NCBI GenBank assembly: GCA_963592205.1
Contig: CAVAVU010000039.1
Location: 1 to 5,121, forward strand
Reading direction: 5' to 3'
Length of the DNA: 5,121 nucleotides
Source of the DNA: Claveliimonas sp963592205
GTDB lineage: Bacteria > Bacillota > Clostridia > Lachnospirales > Lachnospiraceae
Positions 1-5,121 of this stretch are shown one piece after another (positions within the stretch are counted from its first letter, which is position 1; the number at the start of each line of letters is the position of its first letter). A model generated the notes under the pieces. The model ran no database searches. It saw nothing but the letters and a program-made list of their open reading frames with translations, and had not been told where the DNA came from. Both the position numbers and the translations under genes were made by a program.

Positions 1-8
1 GAATAGAT

Positions 9-650
9 ATGATCCATCCCACATTTGACAGGCTTTCTCATGAAAAAAAGGAGCGTATTCTGACCGCCGGCAGACAGGAATTTCTTGCCTTCCCCTATGA
101 GAAAAGCAGTATCAACCGTATTCTGGAACATGCCGGCGTTCCCAAAGGAAGCTTTTATCAATACTTTGACAACAAAGAAGATATATTTTATCTGTGTATT
201 AAATCCGTGGCAGTGAAGCTGATCACCGCCCGTCAGGCACAGCACCAGACCCTGCTGGATGCAGGTTTAAAGAAGATTCATGCCCAGGGCTATGAAGCCG
301 GCACCCAGACCTATATGCAGGGAGTTAAGAACATCCTGACCCAGGATGAGCTGGATTTATATCAGAGGCTCATTGATGCCCCTGCGTATGTTAGAAATCA
401 TCTGCTGATGGAAATCGCCGCTGAAATCGTGGCACCGTTAATAAAAGAAGAACTAGACCAGGACTTCCAGTTTCCCGAAGACGCTGACCTGGCATATCTG
501 GCATATCTGTTATCCATGTCAGAGGTATTGTCCATGGATTACGGTATTCGCGTTGGAGAAGACAGCATAGGCATGCTGAAACGCAGCTACACCTACATGG
601 ATGCACTGCTGAAAGGCATAAAAAGTATCGATGGGGATGATTCCTTTTGA
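9..650 (+). CDS. TetR/AcrR-family transcriptional regulator
   Basis: A predicted DNA-binding repressor of 213 residues, normal length for the TetR family. The N-terminal TetR helix-turn-helix is clear: helix 1 covers about residues 12-28, and the HTH with its signature spans about 34-60, including GVPKGSFYQYFDNKEDIF at 43-60. The rest, about 65-205, is an all-helical region of the kind that in this family binds a small ligand and dimerises; it carries no motif that names a ligand. The start at the ATG matches the common N-terminal pattern PTFxxLxxEKKxRI, but only 8 nt upstream are visible, with no stop in frame, so its ribosome binding site cannot be judged. It is convergent with smpB and shares a terminator with it. 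TetR regulators usually control a neighbouring efflux or enzyme gene; any such partner would lie left of the window. Family assignment is secure; target and ligand are unknown. Confidence 0.93.
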   Translation: MIHPTFDRLSHEKKERILTAGRQEFLAFPYEKSSINRILEHAGVPKGSFYQYFDNKEDIFYLCIKSVAVKLITARQAQHQTLLDAGLKKIHAQGYEAGTQTYMQGVKNILTQDELDLYQRLIDAPAYVRNHLLMEIAAEIVAPLIKEELDQDFQFPEDADLAYLAYLLSMSEVLSMDYGIRVGEDSIGMLKRSYTYMDALLKGIKSIDGDDSF

Positions 651-660
651 CAAGAAAAAA

Positions 661-710
661 GAAGAGACATGTTACAATTCCTCCAGGTTGTAACATGTCT
701 CTTTATTTTT
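661..710. terminator. Bidirectional intrinsic terminator between tetR-like gene and smpB
   Basis: A perfect 16-bp inverted repeat pairs 662-677 with 688-703 around a 10-nt loop (678-687). On the + strand it is followed by a T-rich run (702-710), 11 nt after the stop of the TetR gene. On the minus strand it is followed by the complement of the A-run at 655-660, giving six T residues. It therefore has the form of a rho-independent terminator in both directions. On the minus strand the hairpin begins only 7 nt after the smpB stop codon (711-713), marking the end of the eno-secG-rnr-smpB block. Confidence 0.92.
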
Positions 711-1178
711 CTATCCGAAATTCCGTATCTTGAAGTCTCTGCTTGCTTCTCTCTGCTGATCCTTCTTAGCGATATCCTGACGCTTATCATACAGCTTCTT
801 ACCTTTGGCAAGTCCGATCTCGACTTTCACCAGGCTTCCCTTGAAATATACCTTCAGCGGTACGATCGCGATACCTTTTTCCTTCGTCTTACCAAGAAGC
901 TTATTGATCTCGTATTTGTGAAGCAGAAGCTTTCTCGGCCGCAACGGATCTTTGTTGAAAATGTTGCCTTTCTCGTACGGGCTGATATGCATGCCGTAGA
1001 TAAAGACCTCGCCATTTTCAATTCGTACAAATGACTCCTTGATGCTGCATTTGCCCATACGCAGGGACTTCACCTCAGTACCCGCCAGGGAAATACCTGT
1101 CTCGTAAGTATCCAGAATAAAATAATCATGATATGCCTTTTTATTATTGGCAATCAGCTTGCCATTACTCTTCGCCAT
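711..1178 (-). CDS. smpB: SsrA-binding protein SmpB
   Basis: SmpB is the RNA-binding partner of tmRNA in trans-translation. It binds the tRNA-like part of SsrA, delivers it to ribosomes stalled on mRNAs lacking a stop codon, and its C-terminal tail senses the empty mRNA channel. The 155-residue length is typical. Family hallmarks are visible: NNKKAYHDYF at 11-20, the G-T-E-V-K-S-L-R segment at 33-40, HISPY at 64-68, DPLRPRKLLLH at 77-87, and LAKGKKLYDKRQ at 123-134, followed by a charged tail (135-155). The frame is open to an ATG at 1208, but I chose the ATG at 1176-1178. It gives the standard MAKSNGKLIANNKKA N-terminus and has AAGGAG (complement of 1188-1193) 9 nt upstream. This start lies inside the last codons of rnr, so translation is probably coupled. 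The tmRNA gene ssrA, often found nearby, is not in the window. Confidence 0.97.
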   Translation of the reverse strand: MAKSNGKLIANNKKAYHDYFILDTYETGISLAGTEVKSLRMGKCSIKESFVRIENGEVFIYGMHISPYEKGNIFNKDPLRPRKLLLHKYEINKLLGKTKEKGIAIVPLKVYFKGSLVKVEIGLAKGKKLYDKRQDIAKKDQQREASRDFKIRNFG

Positions 1179-3321
1179 CTTCCATATCTCCTTCATCAGC
1201 CATCTCAAAATCTATAGTTCTCGTCAGACAGTCGGCATCGATCACACGCACATACACCGTCTCACCAAGCTTGTACGCCTTGCCGGTATGCTCACCAACC
1301 ATCTCGTATCTGTCCTCATAATAATCATAATGGTCATCGTACATATTTGCAACATGAACCAGTCCTTCGATCGTATTCGCCAGCTCCACGTAGATGCCCC
1401 AGTTGGTAATTCCTGAGATCACGCCCTCGAATACTTCACCGATATGCGCTTCCATGTACTCTGCCTTCTTCAGGCGGATCGTCTCACGCTCTGCCTCTTC
1501 CGCCCGGCGCTCTGTCTCACTTGCCTGTCTGGTCACTTCCGGCAGAATCGTCTGGTAATGCTCCATCTTCTTCTCATTCATCCTGCCACGCAGATCATCC
1601 TTAATAATGCGGTGGATCTGCAGATCCGGATAACGGCGGATCGGCGATGTAAAATGCGTATAATAGCGCGCTGCCAGTCCGAAATGTCCGTCATTCTCCG
1701 GCGTATATCTCGCCTGCTTCATCGAACGCAATGCCAGTCTGCTGATCATCGTCTCCTGCGGCGTGCCCTGGATCTTCGCCAGCAGTTTCTGGATCTGCCC
1801 CGGACGCACTTCATCGGAAATGTGCAGGGAATATCCAAAGTTGTTGATCAGGATCGCTAACTTCTTAATCTTATCTTCATCCGGCGTCTCATGTACCCGG
1901 TATACGAACGGAATCTCCCGCCAGTAGTACTCTTCTGCTACCGTTTCGTTGGCAAGCAGCATGAAATCTTCGATAATCTTCGTTGCCACATTACGATCAT
2001 ACGACCGTATCTCTGTCGGATGTCCGTCCTCATCCAGCATGATCTTACTCTCCGGAAAATCAAAGTCAATCGAACCTCGCTGATGTCTGCGATTCCTCAA
2101 GATACCCGCAAGCTGCTCCATTTCCTCAAACATCGGCACCAGATCGCGGTAACGCGCGGTCTCTTCCTCGTCATGGTCTTCCAGAATCTTCTTGACACTG
2201 GTGTAAGACATACGCTCATTCACACGGATCACAGACTCACAGATCTCATGATCGATCACATCACCCTTGGCATCTACCGTCATAATACAGCTCATCGCCA
2301 GACGATCCACGCCTGCATTCAGCGAGCAGATACCGTTCGATAAACGATGTGGCAGCATCGGGATCACACGGTCTGCCAGATACACGCTGGTTCCGCGGTG
2401 CAGTGCTTCTCTGTCCAGTGCGCTCCGCTCCTGCACGTAATTCGCCACATCAGCGATATGTACGCCCAGAATCCAGTTCTTTCCGTCCTCTGTCCGCATG
2501 ATCGACACGGCATCATCCAGATCCTTCGCATCCTCGCCATCGATCGTGACCATCACCCAGTCACGCAGGTCCTTACGTCCTGCCATATCTGCCTCACTGA
2601 CCTCTTCCGGTACGCGCTCTGCCTGATTCATAACTTTCTCCGGAAATTCTACCGGCAGATCATAGCTTTTCACGATTGACATGATATCCACGCCCGGATC
2701 ATTCACATGACCGAGAATCTCTACAATCTTACCCTCCGGCTTGGCATTCTCTGAACCGTAAGACGTAAGTTCCACAACTACCTTATGACCGTCTACCGCA
2801 CCTTTGGCACGCTCCTCCGGCACAAAAATGTCCTGCAGAAATCTCTGGTTATCCGGGATCACAAATCCGTAATGCTTACCCTTTGCCACCTGATAAAGTC
2901 CTACGATCTTCGCTGTACCACGTTCCGTGATCTTCACGATCTTACCTTCCTTACGCTTTCCTTCCGGCGAAGCAGTCAGCAGAATCTCTACTGTATCTCC
3001 ATGCAGTGCGCCATTTGTCTCCTTCTCCGGGATAAAGATATCGTCCGTCTCACCTTCTATCGTCACAAATCCAAATCCGCGCGGATGTGCCTGATAGACA
3101 CCGCGAAGTGTCCGTCCCACACCCTTGAGATACTTGCCCTTCTGGGATACATGCACCTTGCCCTCTGCCTCCAGCGCGTCCATGACCGCTTTCAGTTCAC
3201 CACGCTGTTCTTTCGGCACCTGTAGCAGGATTGCAAGCTCCTTCAGCTTCATCGGCACATACATATCGTCGCACATAAATTCATATATAATCTTTTTTCT
3301 CTTCTCAAATGTCTGATCCAT
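1165..3321 (-). CDS. rnr: Ribonuclease R (3'-5' exoribonuclease, RNB family)
   Basis: RNase R degrades structured RNA processively from the 3' end and helps in rRNA/mRNA quality control and nonstop-mRNA decay. The 718 residues show the family order: N-terminal winged helix (about 8-68), two cold-shock OB domains (about 70-130 and 136-206), the catalytic RNB domain (about 245-575) and a C-terminal S1 domain (about 627-706). The active-site motif TIDGEDAKDLDDAVS puts aspartates at 261, 267, 269 and 270, the spacing of the RNase II/R metal site. HIADV (288-292) and HFTSPIRRYPD (556-566) are also present. The frame stays open to 3417, but the ATG at 3319-3321 is preferred: it has AGGAG (complement of 3327-3331) 5 nt upstream, and the upstream translation is unlike the family. 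It is shorter than E. coli or B. subtilis RNase R and ends in an acidic stretch (DEGDMEDGEE) instead of a basic tail. It overlaps smpB by 14 nt. Confidence 0.97.
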   Translation of the reverse strand: MDQTFEKRKKIIYEFMCDDMYVPMKLKELAILLQVPKEQRGELKAVMDALEAEGKVHVSQKGKYLKGVGRTLRGVYQAHPRGFGFVTIEGETDDIFIPEKETNGALHGDTVEILLTASPEGKRKEGKIVKITERGTAKIVGLYQVAKGKHYGFVIPDNQRFLQDIFVPEERAKGAVDGHKVVVELTSYGSENAKPEGKIVEILGHVNDPGVDIMSIVKSYDLPVEFPEKVMNQAERVPEEVSEADMAGRKDLRDWVMVTIDGEDAKDLDDAVSIMRTEDGKNWILGVHIADVANYVQERSALDREALHRGTSVYLADRVIPMLPHRLSNGICSLNAGVDRLAMSCIMTVDAKGDVIDHEICESVIRVNERMSYTSVKKILEDHDEEETARYRDLVPMFEEMEQLAGILRNRRHQRGSIDFDFPESKIMLDEDGHPTEIRSYDRNVATKIIEDFMLLANETVAEEYYWREIPFVYRVHETPDEDKIKKLAILINNFGYSLHISDEVRPGQIQKLLAKIQGTPQETMISRLALRSMKQARYTPENDGHFGLAARYYTHFTSPIRRYPDLQIHRIIKDDLRGRMNEKKMEHYQTILPEVTRQASETERRAEEAERETIRLKKAEYMEAHIGEVFEGVISGITNWGIYVELANTIEGLVHVANMYDDHYDYYEDRYEMVGEHTGKAYKLGETVYVRVIDADCLTRTIDFEMADEGDMEDGEE

Positions 3322-3362
3322 CTTCTCTCCTATCTCTGATAAAGGACTTCTGTCACATCCTC

Positions 3363-3400
3363 CTGTACAGCTTCTATGCCAGTTTCTGTACAAACTTCTA
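3363..3400 (-). repeat. Imperfect tandem repeat with TGTACA palindromes upstream of rnr
   Basis: On the minus strand two copies occur 24 nt apart: TAGAAGTTTGTACAG (3400-3386) and TAGAAGCTGTACAG (3376-3363), differing by one base and a 1-nt gap. Each contains the palindrome TGTACA. The copies also make an inverted pair, TGTACAG (3392-3386) with CTGTACA (3370-3364), which could form a 7-bp RNA stem with a 15-nt loop. This could be a protein site, an RNA structure or chance; no function is assigned. Confidence 0.5.
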
Positions 3401-3411
3401 CACATAAGAAT

Positions 3412-3436
3412 AGGCACCCTTATTACAAGAGTGCCT
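3412..3436 (-). terminator. Imperfect hairpin after secG, possible weak terminator or processing site
   Basis: The arms AGGCAC (3412-3417) and GTGCCT (3431-3436) pair over 6 bp. After one C/A mismatch, three more pairs follow (3419-3421 with 3427-3429) around a 5-nt loop. It starts 19 nt after the secG stop on the minus strand. The downstream sequence (ATTCTTATG) is only moderately T-rich, so full termination is doubtful. Partial attenuation, 3'-end protection of eno-secG mRNA, or a processing site are alternatives. Confidence 0.45.
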
Positions 3437-3455
3437 TACATCCAAATTCATCTTC

Positions 3456-3698
3456 TTATGCAAATACCTTCAGATTCAATGCCAGCGCAAGCAGGATAAA
3501 TAATACTGCGAGCACTCTGGTAACCTTCACTAAAGTACCTTCCATAGAACGTCCTTTGTTCTGTCCCCAGTAAGAATCAGCCATACCTCCGATGGTTCCG
3601 AGTCCTGCTGACTTACCTTCCTGTAATAATACAACTATTGTCAGTGCAATACAATCAATTGCAAGTAAAATCATTAATACTGTCTTCAAAATTTCCAC
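3456..3698 (-). CDS. secG: Preprotein translocase subunit SecG
   Basis: SecG is the small, non-essential subunit of the SecYEG channel in the cytoplasmic membrane, which stimulates SecA-driven export. The 80-residue product has the family layout: a hydrophobic helix at about 3-25, a glycine-rich loop beginning LLQEGKSAGLGTIGG (24-38), the conserved QNKGRSMEGTL (46-56), and a second hydrophobic helix at about 59-76. The start is GTG (3696-3698), supported by a near-perfect AGGAGGTG (complement of 3705-3712) 6 nt upstream; the first in-frame ATG would cut into helix 1. It lies 29 nt downstream of eno, almost certainly on the same transcript, and 134 nt before rnr. The order eno-secG-rnr-smpB is a known arrangement in Firmicutes. 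Confidence 0.95.
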   Translation of the reverse strand: MEILKTVLMILLAIDCIALTIVVLLQEGKSAGLGTIGGMADSYWGQNKGRSMEGTLVKVTRVLAVLFILLALALNLKVFA

Positions 3699-3727
3699 GA
3701 TTCACACCTCCTGCGGATTAAACATAA

Positions 3728-5041
3728 TCATTTTAGCACAGGAGTGTCCATATAGCAAGGAAAATCTGCCGTATCCCCCAACATTTCCTCGATTCTCATA
3801 AGCCGGTTATATTTCTCTACACGCTCCGATCTGCACGGTGCACCGGACTTGATCAGTCCCGTGTTAAATGCGACCGCAATATCTGCGATCATCGTATCCG
3901 CAGTCTCTCCCGAGCGATGGGAAATGATTGCCTGATAGCTCGCCCGATGTGCCATTTCCACTGCATCAAATGCCTCACTCAGCGTTCCGATCTGATTGAT
4001 CTTCACAAGGATCGCATTGGCTGCGCCAAGTTCAATCCCCTTCTGCAGACGCTCTGTATTGGTCACAAACAGATCATCCCCGACCAGATATACTTTATTG
4101 CCAAGCTGAGCCGTCATTTTCACCCAGCCGTCCCAGTCTTCCTCGTCCAGCGGATCTTCGATGGAAAATATCGGAAACTCTGCAAGCAGTTCTTCATAAT
4201 ACGCGATCATCTGATCTGCCGTGCGGATGATCTTCTGCCCATGCATCCGGCTCTCGCCATCAAACACATAGGCTTTCAGCTTCTCATCATACAGCTCGGA
4301 TGCCGCCACATCCAGTGTCAGCATCATGTCTTTTCCTGGCTGATACCCCGCCATCTTACAGGCATCTACTAACATCTTCAGTGCTTCCTTTGCATCCGGC
4401 AGATCCGGTGCGAAACCGCCTTCATCACCTACCGCCGTATTATAGCCGTGCTGACCAAGCAGCGCCTTCAGACTCTGGTAGATCTCCGCACACATTCGCA
4501 CGCCTTCCCGAAAGTCCGGCGCACCCACGGGCAGGATCATAAATTCCTGAATGTCAATCGTGTTATCCGCATGCCTGCCGCCATTCATAATGTTCATCAT
4601 CGGCACCGGCAGACGCCTCGCCTGCACACCGCCAAGATAGGTGTATAACGGCCGCTCCGACACCTCTGCCGCCGCTCTCGCTGCCGCCATTGACACGCCG
4701 AGGACCGCATTGGCACCAAGCTTCCCTTTATTCCTGCTGCAATCCAGTTTCAGCAACACTCGATCCAGCTCCCGCTGATCCAGCACATTCATCCCCACAA
4801 TCTCCGGCGCGATCTTCGCATTCACATGGTCCGCCGCATGCTCCACGCCCTTTCCCATATAGCGCGCTTCTCCGTCGCGCAATTCGACTGCTTCGTATTT
4901 TCCGGTAGATGCGCCCGACGGCACGCTCGCACGCCCTATCGTTTTCTCTCCAGCCAGTATCTCTACCTCAATCGTAGGATTTCCCCGCGAATCAAGGATT
5001 TCTCTCGCATATACATCTCTGATCGGTACATATTTATCCAT
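3728..5041 (-). CDS. eno: Enolase (phosphopyruvate hydratase)
   Basis: Enolase converts 2-phosphoglycerate to phosphoenolpyruvate in glycolysis and works in reverse in gluconeogenesis; it is cytosolic and needs Mg2+. The 437 residues are close to the usual bacterial length and complete. Active-site elements are all present: the mobile loop SGAST (42-46), H157 in NGGRHADN, E166 in QEF, E207 in GDEGGFAP, Mg2+ ligands D244 (LTLDVAASE), E295 (SIEDPLDEEDW) and D322 (VGDDLFVTN), catalytic K347 (LVKINQIGTL), H375 in SHRSGET, and K398 before SGAPCRSER. The start ATG (5039-5041) fits the usual N-terminus (IRDVYAREILDSRGNPT) and has AGGAGG 8 nt upstream. One small difference from most bacterial enolases is IEDP rather than IEDG after the Mg2+ ligand, so it may be a divergent clade. 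It heads the visible minus-strand block. The hairpin over its ribosome binding site suggests control at translation or by attenuation. Confidence 0.98.
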   Translation of the reverse strand: MDKYVPIRDVYAREILDSRGNPTIEVEILAGEKTIGRASVPSGASTGKYEAVELRDGEARYMGKGVEHAADHVNAKIAPEIVGMNVLDQRELDRVLLKLDCSRNKGKLGANAVLGVSMAAARAAAEVSERPLYTYLGGVQARRLPVPMMNIMNGGRHADNTIDIQEFMILPVGAPDFREGVRMCAEIYQSLKALLGQHGYNTAVGDEGGFAPDLPDAKEALKMLVDACKMAGYQPGKDMMLTLDVAASELYDEKLKAYVFDGESRMHGQKIIRTADQMIAYYEELLAEFPIFSIEDPLDEEDWDGWVKMTAQLGNKVYLVGDDLFVTNTERLQKGIELGAANAILVKINQIGTLSEAFDAVEMAHRASYQAIISHRSGETADTMIADIAVAFNTGLIKSGAPCRSERVEKYNRLMRIEEMLGDTADFPCYMDTPVLK

Positions 5042-5121
5042 AAAAAATACCTCCTATTACAGGAGGATAATCTCTCGGAATCTTCAGCCCAATAAAATCA
5101 AGGTTTTCAGATTCCTCTTTT
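5034..5121 (-). CDS. Possible 3' end of an upstream gene overlapping the eno start
   Basis: One minus-strand frame is open from the window edge for 28 codons and ends at TAA (5034-5036), 8 nt inside eno (the shared string is ATGGATAA). The translation ends NLDFIGLKIPRDYPPVIGGIFYG, which has ordinary protein-like composition and codon use; the other two frames are closed by stops. I do not recognise a family. A stretch this short can be open by chance, and the same bases look like a structured leader, so this is only a candidate. If real, eno would be translationally coupled to a gene lying mostly outside the window. Confidence 0.28.
   Translation of the reverse strand, partial: KEESENLDFIGLKIPRDYPPVIGGIFYG
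5042..5066 (-). promoter_or_regulatory. eno ribosome binding site inside a terminator-like hairpin
   Basis: On the minus strand CCTCCT (complement of 5061-5066), loop GTAAT (5056-5060) and AGGAGG (complement of 5050-5055) form a perfect 6-bp hairpin. The 3' arm is exactly the eno Shine-Dalgarno sequence, and the 8-nt spacer to the ATG is TATTTTTT. A short GC-rich stem followed by a U-run has the form of an intrinsic terminator, and the same stem would hide the ribosome binding site. The structure is seen directly; a regulatory role is inference. Confidence 0.6.
5077..5115 (-). repeat. 7-bp inverted repeat upstream of eno
   Basis: GGAATCT and AGATTCC (5077-5083 and 5109-5115 on the + strand) are perfect complements separated by 25 nt. 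In a transcript toward eno they could form a stem just upstream of the ribosome-binding-site hairpin. The loop is large and chance is a fair explanation. Confidence 0.35.

Larger units (their letters stand above)
3322..3455 (-). promoter_or_regulatory. secG-rnr intergenic region / rnr leader
   Basis: This is the only long gap inside the block (134 nt). Reading on the minus strand from secG, it holds an imperfect hairpin, a duplicated TAGAAG-TGTACAG element, a strong AGGAGG (complement of 3359-3364) too far from rnr to serve its start, and then the AGGAG used by rnr. I see no convincing sigma-A promoter. The best partial match is TTGTAA with a weak TATGTG 16 nt downstream, which I do not count as support. 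A separate rnr-smpB transcription start or an RNA processing site here is possible but is inference. Confidence 0.5.

Noticed and set aside
669..1034. A + strand frame of 121 codons starting inside the terminator stem and running antisense to smpB
   Set aside because: It begins in the hairpin, lacks a ribosome binding site, and its translation is a shadow of the conserved SmpB frame.
1444..3225. Several + strand reading frames of 110-150 codons opposite rnr (about 1444-1860, 1891-2343, 2347-2679, 2785-3225)
   Set aside because: They lie antisense to a clear RNase R gene with intact motifs, have His/Cys/Arg-rich composition typical of shadow frames, and show no family motif or supporting ribosome binding site.
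3330..3364. A leader mini-ORF before rnr: AGGAGG followed by ATG TGA, or by GTG with 7 more codons ending in the rnr ribosome binding site
   Set aside because: The spacing from AGGAGG to these starts is 0-2 nt, too short for normal initiation. The strong AGGAGG is real but has no properly placed start codon.
3322..3417. Extended start for rnr giving 32 extra N-terminal residues
   Set aside because: The extra residues (Cys/Arg/Trp-rich) do not resemble RNase R N-termini, they come from the hairpin/repeat region, and the ATG at 3319-3321 has its own AGGAG.
3420..5061. Shared TATTACA string in the loops of the hairpin after secG and of the hairpin before eno
   Set aside because: Only about 7 bases are shared, the stems differ in sequence and strength, and such a match is expected by chance in AT-rich loops.
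5042..5121. Sigma-A promoter for eno (TTGGGC, 17 nt, TATCCT on the minus strand)
   Set aside because: The -35 match is poor (3 of 6) and the -10 is weak (4 of 6). A highly expressed gene should have a better one, so the promoter is probably further right, outside the window.

Overview
The window looks like a chromosomal housekeeping stretch from a Gram-positive Firmicute of class Clostridia, most likely a Lachnospiraceae-type gut anaerobe. This rests on strong AGGAGG-type ribosome binding sites, the gene order enolase, SecG, RNase R, SmpB (familiar from low-GC Gram-positives), and the overall character of the proteins. The exact genus cannot be read from the sequence.

Layout from left to right. 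A complete TetR-family regulator lies on the + strand at 9-650. A compact perfect hairpin at 661-710, with an A-tract on one side and a T-tract on the other, separates it from a convergent minus-strand gene block and can end transcription from both directions. The minus-strand block, read from right to left, is eno (5041-3728), secG (3698-3456, GTG start), rnr (3321-1165) and smpB (1178-711). The gaps are 29 nt for eno-secG and 134 nt for secG-rnr, with a 14-nt overlap for rnr-smpB. The eno-secG gap is too short for much besides a ribosome binding site. The secG-rnr gap holds an imperfect hairpin and a duplicated TGTACAG-containing element. The last 80 nt of the window, upstream of eno, contain a hairpin that buries the eno Shine-Dalgarno sequence, a second inverted repeat, and an open reading frame that may be the tail of another gene.

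How the genes fit together: enolase is the glycolytic enzyme before pyruvate kinase. SecG is the small accessory subunit of the SecYEG protein channel. RNase R and SmpB both act in ribosome rescue: SmpB brings tmRNA to ribosomes stalled without a stop codon, and RNase R degrades structured and nonstop RNA. Their overlap in one transcript is therefore functionally coherent. No ssrA (tmRNA) gene is visible in the window. The TetR regulator is probably unrelated to the block; its target genes would lie to the left, outside the window.

I see no previously undescribed system here. The points most worth a second look are regulatory: the sequestered, terminator-like ribosome binding site of eno, the structured leader of rnr, and the RNase R C-terminus, which lacks the usual basic tail.
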